NCBI RefSeq assembly: GCF_004331255.1
Contig: NZ_SJOF01000011.1
Coordinates: 84,971-148,970, forward strand
Direction of reading: 5' to 3'
Source: Acinetobacter sp. ANC 4173
GTDB lineage: Bacteria; Pseudomonadota; Gammaproteobacteria; Pseudomonadales; Moraxellaceae
DNA: 64,000 bases
The position numbers and the translations under genes were made by a program. Below the pieces are notes generated by a model, which was given only the letters and a program-made list of their open reading frames with translations, was not told the origin of the DNA and searched no databases. This document shows, one piece after another, positions 56,426 through 64,000 of this stretch. Position 1 is the stretch's first letter; each line of letters starts with the position of its first letter.

Positions 56426-58084
56426 TTAATTATCCAAACTGTCTTTAGACCCTAATTTCTTTTTGTTACTCTGCGCGAAACGCTTTGCAGGCCAACTCAT
56501 GGTAAATCTTGCACCTTTTAAGGTTGGGCTTGCATCAACCTCGATTCGTCCACCAAACCAATAAGCAATCCGACTCACAATAGAAAGCCCTAAACCATAG
56601 CCACCCGAGGCCCGGGTACGGCTATCATCTAAACGTGCAAAAGCCTCAAAAATGCGTTTACGATCTTCCTCAGGAATACCCGGACCATCATCTTCAACGC
56701 AAACATAAGCCATGCCTGTATCTGTAACACCACCACTAATCACAATCTTATGATCACAGTAACGCACTGCGTTTCCAACCAAGTTTTGCACCACACGATG
56801 TAAATAACGACGCTCTGCATCTGCGATGACGCTTGGTAAGGGGGCTTCTACAATAATTTCTTTTTGGGTTTTCAATGCTTCAGTTTCGGTCGCAACTTGC
56901 TCAAGCACTTCGGCTAACACAATTTTTTCAAAATCGAGTGAAGGCGTGCCCTGCTCCAACTTAGCATAGGTCATAATTTCATCAATTAAGGTATTTAGCG
57001 CCTCAATATCTTTATCAATCATATCGACTTGCTGTATGCGATATTCATAATCGTCTTCCTCAGCCAGCATTTCCATACCAAATCGAATACGTGCCACGGG
57101 TGTTCTGAGTTCATGCGATACCGCGCGCATTAACTCTCGCTGCGCCTCAATCAAACGCTGGATATGGTCTGACATACTGTTATAGCTTGATGCCAAGCTT
57201 GCCATTTCGTCGGTACCATCAATGGGTAAACGCAGACTCAAATCGCCCGATTTCATACGATTTAAGGCATAGTTCACTTCGCGAATCTTACGTTGCATAG
57301 GCAAAATCAGACCATAAACCCCCAAGCTCAAGACAAATAAACTCAATAAGGTAATCCCTGCTGCCAATTGGAATGGCATCCAGTTAAACAAAGGCACTGG
57401 CCCCAACACCAACACTTCTGATGGCGTACTTGGAATAGGAGAAACAATCGAAATAGTCGTACCGCGCACAGTTGCACTATCACGATACAAGATAATGCTG
57501 TGGTCTAAGCGTAACCGTCCAATTTGCTCGGAATCTAAAGGAAGATTTTGTACTTTTTCAATTTCAATTGGATAGGAAAAATGCTTCTGAATTTTCGCTA
57601 GATATTCTTTTTCCTGTCCTGGGTAATACACCAGATAATCCAGAATAAAAATAGGCAGAGCTTTCATTTGGCGTTCACCAATTTTATCTACTTTTACATA
57701 TAGATAGTGATTGGTGTCATTTTTTAAGCCGATAATAATATAAGCAATTGAGTTTTGCGCATCATAACGCACAGCAGCCTTTTGCTGACTAATACGTTTT
57801 TGTTCAGCTCTTGAAAGGTCAACTTTGTTGGCATCGACATAATAAATCGGCAATTCCAACAAGTCCGAAGCATCAGAAATCCAGTCCACCTTTTGTTGGA
57901 CCGTCTGCTGACGCGCAATCCCCTCACTGATAATAAATGAAATACCATCAGTTAAGGACTCACGATATTCTTGCGCACGCTGGTAATTAATAATTTGCAC
58001 CAGCAAATAAGCAAACAGCGCCACGATTGCAACCAGCACAACCAGACCTGCATAGATGCGCAAGAATATACTGTGTTTAAACAC
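56426..58084 (-). CDS. bfmS: Sensor histidine kinase BfmS
   Basis: The 552-residue inner-membrane kinase has helices at about residues 9-29 and 238-262 around a large periplasmic sensor domain, then HAMP (about 263-315). The phospho-acceptor is in MRAVSHELRTPVARIRFGME near residue 325, and the ATPase domain has VQNLVGNAVRYCDHK, CVEDDGPGIPEEDRKRIFEA and GGYGLGLSIVSRI. In Acinetobacter baumannii BfmS restrains BfmR and influences capsule, biofilm and stress survival; that role is known for the family and not shown here. It lies 34 bp after bfmR. Confidence 0.92.
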   Translation of the reverse strand: MFKHSIFLRIYAGLVVLVAIVALFAYLLVQIINYQRAQEYRESLTDGISFIISEGIARQQTVQQKVDWISDASDLLELPIYYVDANKVDLSRAEQKRISQQKAAVRYDAQNSIAYIIIGLKNDTNHYLYVKVDKIGERQMKALPIFILDYLVYYPGQEKEYLAKIQKHFSYPIEIEKVQNLPLDSEQIGRLRLDHSIILYRDSATVRGTTISIVSPIPSTPSEVLVLGPVPLFNWMPFQLAAGITLLSLFVLSLGVYGLILPMQRKIREVNYALNRMKSGDLSLRLPIDGTDEMASLASSYNSMSDHIQRLIEAQRELMRAVSHELRTPVARIRFGMEMLAEEDDYEYRIQQVDMIDKDIEALNTLIDEIMTYAKLEQGTPSLDFEKIVLAEVLEQVATETEALKTQKEIIVEAPLPSVIADAERRYLHRVVQNLVGNAVRYCDHKIVISGGVTDTGMAYVCVEDDGPGIPEEDRKRIFEAFARLDDSRTRASGGYGLGLSIVSRIAYWFGGRIEVDASPTLKGARFTMSWPAKRFAQSNKKKLGSKDSLDN

Positions 58085-58118
58085 GAAAATGTCCTGTGTG
58101 AATCAAGAGAGATGCAAA

Positions 58119-58835
58119 TTACATTCCGTTGGTTTCTTTAACAAAAAGATAGCCTTTACTACGCACAGTCTTAATTCGTTTCGGGTTTTCTGGATCATCG
58201 CCAATTTTTGGACGAATACGCGAAATACGCACATCAATTGAACGGTCTTGACCATCGTATTCAATACCACGTAGGCGCTCAAAAATATCTTCGCGTGACA
58301 GAATACGACCAGCATTAGAAGCCAACAACCAAAGCAAGTCATATTCTGCGCTGGTAAAATCGACCAACTCGCCATGTAAAGTTACGGAACGACCACCGTT
58401 ATCAATCACCAAATCATCAAATTCGATGCGTTGTGCCACTTCATCTTCAGGTGCTTTGTCTGTACGACGTAATAATGCACGAATACGCGCAAGCAAAACA
58501 CGTGGTTGAACTGGTTTAGCGACATAATCATCCGCACCCATTTCCAAGCCAAGCACCTGATCCATATCTTCAGTACGAGCGGTCAGCATTAAAATTGGTT
58601 GATGATAATGTGGACGTACTTCACGACAAATGGTTAAACCATCGGCACCCGGTAACATCACATCTAGAACAACTAAGTCAGGTTGCTCGGCAATAATACG
58701 ACGAATGGCGCGATTACCATCTGGCTCTACCCCAACCTCCAATCCATTACGAATTAAGTATTCTTGGGTTAAACGCGCAAGACGCTCATCATCTTCTACA
58801 ATTAGAATTTTCGGTAACTTTTCTTCTTGGCTCAT
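58119..58835 (-). CDS. bfmR: Response regulator BfmR
   Basis: The protein is 238 residues from the ATG at 58835 (MSQEEKLPKILIVEDDERLA), the length of A. baumannii BfmR; an ATG five codons earlier has no support. The receiver domain has the acidic pocket EDDE and the acceptor Asp in DLVVLDVMLPGADG near residue 58, and VAKPVQPR near 108. The winged-helix output domain (about 135-235) has FTSAEYDLLWLLASNAGRIL and a RSKGYLFV wing. It controls envelope and biofilm genes and usually its own operon. A palindrome over the promoter may be the autoregulatory site. Confidence 0.94.
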   Translation of the reverse strand: MSQEEKLPKILIVEDDERLARLTQEYLIRNGLEVGVEPDGNRAIRRIIAEQPDLVVLDVMLPGADGLTICREVRPHYHQPILMLTARTEDMDQVLGLEMGADDYVAKPVQPRVLLARIRALLRRTDKAPEDEVAQRIEFDDLVIDNGGRSVTLHGELVDFTSAEYDLLWLLASNAGRILSREDIFERLRGIEYDGQDRSIDVRISRIRPKIGDDPENPKRIKTVRSKGYLFVKETNGM

Positions 58836-58906
58836 AAACTGCACCTTCAAATAGGATGAAGCGTATCTTTTAAAAATCCGACAGATACGACGTAATATAG
58901 TTTTGC

Positions 58907-58934
58907 AATATACACACGTTTACATTGTAAACAA
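58907..58934 (-). promoter_or_regulatory. bfmR promoter overlapped by a perfect palindrome
   Basis: On the minus strand TTGTTT (58934-58929) and TATATT (58912-58907) with a 16-bp spacer form a likely promoter, extended by TGTG before the -10. GTTTACATTGTAAAC (58918-58932), a 15-bp dyad with 7-bp arms, covers the -35 and spacer, as expected for a repressor or autoregulator. Confidence 0.55.
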
Positions 58935-59119
58935 GATGCTATTCACGAAACTGATACATCTAAGTAGCTTTTTGTAATATTTTTTAATCGTTGAATTAAT
59001 TGGCTTTTTCAGTTTGCATTTTTTGGCTCGCTTCAACATATCTTATTACATCATGAACAATTATTAACCAAATCAGGTAATTGATCATAAACTGTCTGAT
59101 CAGTTTTATTCTTTTTCAC

Positions 59120-59128
59120 TTATCCACA
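59120..59128 (+). promoter_or_regulatory. Consensus DnaA box upstream of nrdA
   Basis: TTATCCACA matches the strong DnaA box TTATNCACA exactly and lies 295 bp upstream of the nrdA start codon. In E. coli, DnaA binds upstream of nrdAB and tunes its cell-cycle expression, so the site may be functional here. A single 9-mer can also occur by chance. Confidence 0.35.
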
Positions 59129-59422
59129 AGGTTATCTATAAGCAGATAAATAGAGCTTTGCTATGCTATGCCCTTGTCTAATAAGGCTTAAACCATAAGC
59201 ATAAAAAACTCGGAAATTTGAGCTATTTTTTTTTGGCAAAAATCAGAAAAAATTTTAGTAAAATGTCAATATTGATCTACCCTCAATTTTCCCGTATCTT
59301 GTGTTCAATTCAATTTTAAACCACTAAGTCTTGTGTTTATTCCTCAAACACTGTGGCACACTTTTTGCCCAGTTCAAATGGTCCATAAACATAACAATAG
59401 ATGACAATGGAGCTATGCTGAC

Positions 59423-62251
59423 ATGAGCGTAATCACATCCACCCCTGGGCAACTTCAGGTGATTAAACGAACTGGTGATGTTGCAGCTTTTGATGCCGAA
59501 AAAATTTCTGTCGCAATTGGTAAAGCCTTTTTAGCGGTAGAAGGACAACAAAGCGCTGACTCTAGCCGTATTCATGACCGCATTTCACAATTAACTGAAA
59601 TGGTGATGAACACCTTTAACCGTCGTTTACCTTCTGGCGGTACAATCCATATTGAAGAAATCCAAGATCAAGTGGAATTGGCACTGATGCGTACTGGTGA
59701 ACAGAAAGTTGCGCGTGCCTATGTGATTTATCGTGAACAACGTACATCTGCTCGTCAGCAAACAGGCGCACACCATCATCCGACTTTACAAATCACTGCA
59801 CAAGACGGTCAACTTAAGCCACTAGACTTGAGCGCGCTCCAAACTAAAGTTAATAAGGCGGCTGAAGGTTTAGAAGGCATTGATGCGCAAGCGATTATCG
59901 ATGAAACCGTGAAAAACTTGTATAACGGTGTAAAAGAGTCAGACATCTCGACGACGATGATGATGGCAACGCGTACCCGTATTGAGCAAGAACCAAACTA
60001 CACTTATGTAACGGCTCGCCTACTTCGTGATGAGTTAGTTGCAACAGGTTTAGCCTTCCTTGGTTTGTCTGAAGACACAGTTGAAGGCGATGCTTTAGAA
60101 ACTTTCCTGAAAAAAGGGATTGAGCTAGAGCTACTTTCACCAGAACTTCTTAATTTTGACCTTGCAAAATTGGCAGCGGCGATTCAACCAGAACGCTCAA
60201 ATCAATTCACGTACTTAGGTCTACAAACTTTATTTGATCGTTACTTCATCCACTCAGATGGCGTACGTTTCGAATTACCACAATTATTCTTCATGCGTGT
60301 TTCGATGGGTCTTGCACTTAACGAAGAAAACCGTGAAGAACGTGCAATCGAGTTCTATAACTTATTGTCGAGCTTCGATTACATGGCGTCTACCCCGACG
60401 TTATTTAACTCAGGTACGCTACGTCCACAGTTATCAAGCTGCTACTTAACCACAATTGATGATGACCTGTATGACATTTATGGTGCAATGCGTGATAACG
60501 CAATGTTGTCTAAATGGGCAGGCGGTTTAGGTAACGACTGGACACCAGTTCGTGCCTTGAACTCGTATATCAAAGGTACAAACGGTAAATCACAAGGTGT
60601 TGTTCCATTCCTTAAAGTAGCGAACGATACCGCTGTTGCGGTTAACCAAGGTGGTAAGCGTAAAGGTGCCGTGTGTGCATACCTTGAAACTTGGCACTTG
60701 GACATCGAAGAATTCCTAGAGCTACGTAAAAACACTGGTGATGACCGTCGCCGTACACATGACATGAACACAGCAAACTGGGTTCCTGACTTGTTTATGC
60801 AACGTGTTTTTGAAGATGCAGAATGGACACTGTTCACGCCATCTGAAACTCCAGATCTACACGACTTAATGGGTGCAGAATTCGCTGAGCGTTACGCACA
60901 CTATGAAGCAATTGCGAAAGAAACAAATATGTTGCACAAGAAAATCCGTGCAAAAGATTTGTGGCGCAAAATGCTGTCGATGTTGTTTGAAACAGGTCAC
61001 CCATGGATCACATTCAAAGACGTATGTAACTTACGTTCACCACAACAACACGTTGGTGTAGTTCACTCATCTAACTTGTGTACAGAAATCACATTAAACA
61101 CAAGTAAAGATGAAATTGCAGTATGTAACTTAGGTTCGATTAACCTTGTACAACACGTTCAAGGTGGTGTGTTAGACCGTGAGAAACTTGCACGTACTGT
61201 GAAAACAGCAGTTCGTATGCTCGATAACGTGATCGACATTAACTACTACGCTGTACCTCAAGCGCGCAACTCAAACTTGAAGCACCGCCCTGTCGGTATG
61301 GGTATCATGGGCTTCCAAGATGCTTTATATGAAATGGGCATGGCGTACGGTTCTGATGCTGCAGTCGATTTTGCTGATGAATCGATGGAAGTGATTAGCT
61401 ACTACGCAATTTCAACATCAAGTGATTTGGCTGTTGAACGTGGTACTTACGAGACATTTAAAGGTTCGCTTTGGGATCAAGGTATCTTACCGATTGACTC
61501 TCTTGACCTTGTGGCTAAAACACGTCCTGAACGTATGTTTGAAGTTGACCGCACACAACGTTTGGACTGGGACACTTTACGTGCCAAAGTTCAAAAAGAC
61601 GGTATGCGTAACTCAAATGTGATGGCAATTGCACCGACTGCAACCATCTCTAACATTTGTGGCGTTTCGCAATCAATTGAACCGACATTCCAAAACTTAT
61701 ATGTGAAATCGAACCTTTCTGGTGAATTCACAGTAATCAACCCGTACCTTGTACGTGCGTTGAAAGATCGTGGTCTTTGGGACTCTGTGATGGTCAATGA
61801 TCTGAAACACTTCGAAGGTTCAGTTCAAAAGATTTCTCGTATTCCTGAAGAACTTAAAGCGATCTTCGCGACTGCATTTGAAGTTGAGCCACGCTGGATT
61901 GTAGATGCTGCATCACGTCGTCAGAAATGGATTGACCAAGCGCAATCGCTTAATCTTTACATTGCTGGTGCAAATGGTAAGAAACTTGACATCACTTATA
62001 AGATGGCATGGTTACGTGGTTTAAAAACTACATATTACCTCCGTGCATTAGGTGCAACTTCTGCTGAGAAATCGACCATTAACACGGGTGCATTGAATGC
62101 AGTTAAAGCAACTACAGTAGCAGCGCCTGTTGCAGCAGTTGCTCAGGATGTTAAACCTGAAGTGGTTGCTGAAGAGGAAGACTTCAGTCAAGCAGCCCCA
62201 GTACCAATGGCATGTTCAATTGACAACCCAGATTGTGAGGCTTGTCAGTAA
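59423..62251 (+). CDS. nrdA: Ribonucleoside-diphosphate reductase alpha subunit (class Ia)
   Basis: The 942-residue catalytic subunit reduces ribonucleotides to deoxyribonucleotides. The catalytic set is present: LSSCYLTTIDD near residue 336, NLCTEITLNTSKDEIAVCNLGSINL (key part NLCTEI and AVCNLGS, near 552-575) for the radical-site Cys, Asn, Glu and second redox Cys, and C-terminal cysteines in CSIDNPDCEACQ for regeneration. The N-terminal 215 residues are long. An ATP-cone (about 11-108, with VIKRTGDVAAFDAEKISVAI) is followed by a second, cone-like repeat (about 125-215), as in Pseudomonas NrdA. It starts after GGAG and precedes a hairpin, a 43-residue ORF and nrdB. Confidence 0.96.
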   Translation: MSVITSTPGQLQVIKRTGDVAAFDAEKISVAIGKAFLAVEGQQSADSSRIHDRISQLTEMVMNTFNRRLPSGGTIHIEEIQDQVELALMRTGEQKVARAYVIYREQRTSARQQTGAHHHPTLQITAQDGQLKPLDLSALQTKVNKAAEGLEGIDAQAIIDETVKNLYNGVKESDISTTMMMATRTRIEQEPNYTYVTARLLRDELVATGLAFLGLSEDTVEGDALETFLKKGIELELLSPELLNFDLAKLAAAIQPERSNQFTYLGLQTLFDRYFIHSDGVRFELPQLFFMRVSMGLALNEENREERAIEFYNLLSSFDYMASTPTLFNSGTLRPQLSSCYLTTIDDDLYDIYGAMRDNAMLSKWAGGLGNDWTPVRALNSYIKGTNGKSQGVVPFLKVANDTAVAVNQGGKRKGAVCAYLETWHLDIEEFLELRKNTGDDRRRTHDMNTANWVPDLFMQRVFEDAEWTLFTPSETPDLHDLMGAEFAERYAHYEAIAKETNMLHKKIRAKDLWRKMLSMLFETGHPWITFKDVCNLRSPQQHVGVVHSSNLCTEITLNTSKDEIAVCNLGSINLVQHVQGGVLDREKLARTVKTAVRMLDNVIDINYYAVPQARNSNLKHRPVGMGIMGFQDALYEMGMAYGSDAAVDFADESMEVISYYAISTSSDLAVERGTYETFKGSLWDQGILPIDSLDLVAKTRPERMFEVDRTQRLDWDTLRAKVQKDGMRNSNVMAIAPTATISNICGVSQSIEPTFQNLYVKSNLSGEFTVINPYLVRALKDRGLWDSVMVNDLKHFEGSVQKISRIPEELKAIFATAFEVEPRWIVDAASRRQKWIDQAQSLNLYIAGANGKKLDITYKMAWLRGLKTTYYLRALGATSAEKSTINTGALNAVKATTVAAPVAAVAQDVKPEVVAEEEDFSQAAPVPMACSIDNPDCEACQ

Positions 62252-62271
62252 TCTGACCAGTTTCAAATCCT

Positions 62272-62305
62272 CCCTAAAACCCTCTTTTCAAAGAGGGTTT
62301 TAGGG
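62272..62305 (+). other. Perfect 16-bp-stem hairpin in the nrdA-nrdB intercistronic region
   Basis: CCCTAAAACCCTCTTT and AAAGAGGGTTTTAGGG are exact complements with only TC between them, so the real loop is about 4-6 nt. It lies 20 bp after the nrdA stop. The downstream sequence is AGATTAAAATAT, not a U-tract, so it is unlikely to be an ordinary intrinsic terminator. It could stabilise the nrdA mRNA 3' end or attenuate read-through. Confidence 0.75.
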
Positions 62306-62334
62306 AGATTAAAATATAAATAAAGGAAAAGACC

Positions 62335-62466
62335 ATGCTCCACATGACCCATAACTACCTGTTAGGACTCGCGGTTCTGGTTTTTTCCTTTGTTTTCTTT
62401 TACGTGCCGATGGTCTACGCATTTGTTGCCATTCGCAATCAACAGCGTAAGCAAAATAAGTCGTGA
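62335..62466 (+). CDS. 43-residue single-pass membrane protein between nrdA and nrdB
   Basis: The ORF reads MLHMTHNYLLGLAVLVFSFV, then FFYVPMVYAFVAIRNQQRKQ and NKS. AAAGGAAAAGA lies just upstream of the ATG at 62335. One or two hydrophobic segments (residues 8-33) are followed by a basic tail, which suggests an inner-membrane peptide with a cytoplasmic C-terminus. No family was recognised. It is on the same strand as nrdA and nrdB and sits in the same intercistronic gap. Confidence 0.6.
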   Translation: MLHMTHNYLLGLAVLVFSFVFFYVPMVYAFVAIRNQQRKQNKS

Positions 62467-62606
62467 GGACACTTGCTCTACCGAACAAAATTAGAGCATT
62501 TATCGACAAAACTTAATTTTGCTTACACAAATTGAGCGTATAGTAGGACATCTTCTTGGTTGAGATGTCTTCATAAAAGATATAAAGCAACGAAGAGAGA
62601 ATTGAT

Positions 62607-63890
62607 ATGTCTATCCTAAGTTGGGACGATTTAGAAGATGATTCGCAAAAACCGGCTGCACCTGAACACAAGTCTGCGCCCGTCGAACCGCAAAAAGCGC
62701 CTGCTGCGCCGTTGGTATCTAATGCAGAGCAATCATCGTCGCATGTGGCAGCTGCACAATCCGCTGGAACCCGTTCAGTGCGAGCAACAGATCCAGCCGA
62801 TCCGTTGGCAAGAGCATCTAACGCTCTAGAAACGTTAGATGTTGCCCCTGGTCTTGAAGAACTTGAGATGGGTGCGCAACGTGTACAAGTTGACGACAAA
62901 GCCATGATCAACTGTCGTGCTGACTTGAACCAACTTGTACCATTCAAATACGAATGGGCTTGGCAGAAGTATCTAGATGGTTGTGCAAACCACTGGATGC
63001 CTCAAGAAGTCAACATGAACCACGACATCGCGCTTTGGAAGTCTGAAAATGGCTTAACTGAAGATGAGCGTACCATTGTGATGCGTTCTTTAGGTTTCTT
63101 CTCGACTGCGGATTCATTGGTTGCAAATAACTTGGTCTTGGCAATTTACCGTCATATTACCAACCCTGAATGCCGTCAATACATTTTGCGTCAAGCATTT
63201 GAAGAAGCGATTCATACGCATGCGTATCAATACTGTATCGAATCTTTAGGTATGGACGAAGGCGAAGTCTTCAACATGTACCGTGAGGTTCCATCTGTAG
63301 CGCGTAAAGCAGCGTGGGGCTTAAAGTATACTCAATCGTTGAGTGACCCGACCTTCCAAACAGGCACACCTGAAAACGACCAAATTTTGTTGCGCAACTT
63401 GATCGCATTCTACTGTGTACTTGAAGGGATTTTCTTCTACTGCGGTTTTAGCCAAATTTTATCGATGGGCCGTCGTAACAAGATGAACGGTGTTGCTGAG
63501 CAATTCCAATACATCTTGCGTGATGAATCGATGCACTTGAACTTTGGTATCGATATGATTAACCAAATCAAGATTGAAAACCCGCACCTTTGGACAGCTG
63601 AATTCCAAGAAGAAATCATTCAAATGATTCTTGAAGGCACCATGCTTGAAATCGAATATGCACGTGACACGATGCCACGCGGTGTATTGGGTATGAACGC
63701 TGCGATGATGGAAGAATATTTGAAGTTTATCTGTAACCGTCGTTTAAGTCAGTTAGGCTTACCTGAACAATTTGCTGGTGTGAATAACCCATTCCAGTGG
63801 ATGTCTGAAATGATGGACTTACGTAAAGAGAAGAATTTCTTTGAAACTCGAGTAACAGACTACCAAACGGGTGGTGCGTTAAGCTGGTAA
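62607..63890 (+). CDS. nrdB: Ribonucleoside-diphosphate reductase beta subunit (class Ia)
   Basis: The 427-residue subunit houses the di-iron centre and tyrosyl radical. Metal ligands and the radical Tyr are in [20 protein letters not shown] near residue 197; in this motif E-A-I-H-T-H-A-Y matches E. coli E115, H118 and Y122. DESMHLNFG near 306 gives later Glu and His ligands. The C-terminus (YQTGGALSW) would dock into NrdA. Residues 10-75 form a Pro/Ala/Ser-rich low-complexity leader absent from E. coli NrdB (376 residues). GAGAG lies upstream of the start. A short dyad, GACATCT/AGATGTC (62547-62569), lies in its leader. Confidence 0.95.
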   Translation: MSILSWDDLEDDSQKPAAPEHKSAPVEPQKAPAAPLVSNAEQSSSHVAAAQSAGTRSVRATDPADPLARASNALETLDVAPGLEELEMGAQRVQVDDKAMINCRADLNQLVPFKYEWAWQKYLDGCANHWMPQEVNMNHDIALWKSENGLTEDERTIVMRSLGFFSTADSLVANNLVLAIYRHITNPECRQYILRQAFEEAIHTHAYQYCIESLGMDEGEVFNMYREVPSVARKAAWGLKYTQSLSDPTFQTGTPENDQILLRNLIAFYCVLEGIFFYCGFSQILSMGRRNKMNGVAEQFQYILRDESMHLNFGIDMINQIKIENPHLWTAEFQEEIIQMILEGTMLEIEYARDTMPRGVLGMNAAMMEEYLKFICNRRLSQLGLPEQFAGVNNPFQWMSEMMDLRKEKNFFETRVTDYQTGGALSW

Positions 63891-63909
63891 GTAAATGACC
63901 TCACGTCAC

Positions 63910-63972
63910 GCGACACATAAGTTGTCATTTGCGACGCATAAAATGTCATTGCGCGACACATAAGTTGTCATT
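63910..63972 (+). repeat. Three tandem 20-bp repeats downstream of nrdB
   Basis: GCGACACATAAGTTGTCATT occurs at 63910-63929 and 63953-63972, with the variant GCGACGCATAAAATGTCATT at 63931-63950. The repeat units start 21 and 22 bp apart, about two helical turns, as in arrays that present several copies of a protein-binding site on one face. They lie between the nrdB stop and its terminator. Similar tandem sites occur at the ends of some IS481/IS21-like elements, but no transposase is in the window. Confidence 0.7.
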
Positions 63973-63975
63973 GAG

Positions 63976-64000
63976 AAACCGCCATTAATGGCGGTTTTTT
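63976..64000 (+). terminator. Terminator at the right window edge
   Basis: The perfect palindrome CCGCCATTAATGGCGG with flanking AAA and TTTTTT forms a strong intrinsic terminator 85 bp after the nrdB stop. Confidence 0.85.

Larger units (their letters stand above)
58836..59422. promoter_or_regulatory. 587-bp divergent region between bfmR and nrdA
   Basis: There is no gene here. The right half serves nrdA and is AT-rich, with long T runs and one consensus DnaA box, TTATCCACA (59120-59128), followed at 59132 by the related TTATCTATA. No convincing NrdR box or clear -35/-10 for nrdA was found by eye. GGAG lies about 13 bp before the nrdA start. Confidence 0.45.

Noticed and set aside
1..64000. 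CRISPR arrays, tRNA genes and complete insertion sequences
   Set aside because: None was seen; the only regular repeat cluster is the three-unit one at the right edge, which has no spacers of CRISPR length.

Overview
The window reads as a chromosomal segment of an Acinetobacter species (Moraxellaceae). The evidence is low GC, a BfmR/BfmS two-component pair of the usual Acinetobacter length, a fused nuoCD inside a complete nuoA-N operon, an NrdA of the Pseudomonas type with a long N-terminal regulatory region, and several short lipoproteins typical of the group. The species was not determined. No tRNA, rRNA, CRISPR array, prophage or complete insertion sequence was seen.

Layout. 1-6.6 kb: a carbohydrate or polyol uptake cluster. 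An IolG-like dehydrogenase and an FHS-type MFS transporter (cut by the window edge) run leftward, divergent from a ChvE/GguA/GguB-type ABC importer followed by a UPF0303 protein. 6.8-9.1 kb: chromate regulator ChrB and efflux pump ChrA. 9.2-16.9 kb: kdpABCDE, high-affinity potassium uptake, with PhoB-like direct repeats over its promoter. 17.3-20.1 kb: a secreted metallo-beta-lactamase-fold hydrolase and a CsgG/DUF4810/GNA1162 lipoprotein trio. 20.2-23.2 kb: LysE exporter, oleate hydratase and a small lipoprotein. 23.6-28.0 kb: a TetR-controlled EmrAB-like efflux operon with a clear palindromic operator, then a PLP-dependent deaminase or desulfhydrase. 28.1-32.0 kb: HI0933-type flavoprotein, three small proteins and a multi-helix mechanosensitive-channel-like protein. 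32.2-35.9 kb: ethanolamine permease and ammonia-lyase (eat-eutB-eutC) without microcompartment genes. 36.1-40.3 kb: an orphan protein, fpr with a divergent LysR gene (FinR-like), two cold-shock-domain proteins and upp. 40.4-55.4 kb: respiratory complex I. 56.0-58.8 kb: an orphan protein and bfmS/bfmR. 59.4-64 kb: class Ia ribonucleotide reductase nrdA and nrdB with a tiny membrane protein between them, ending in a triple 20-bp repeat and a terminator.

Most of the window is core metabolism. The more novel material lies in the control regions and small genes. These include paired TGAAATAT inverted repeats around the promoter of an undescribed 50-residue protein, a perfect 16-bp-stem hairpin and a 43-residue membrane protein inside the nrdA-nrdB interval, a 12-bp-arm inverted repeat between nuoA and an orphan gene, and the repeat cluster at the right edge. 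No wholly new multi-gene system could be demonstrated from sequence alone.
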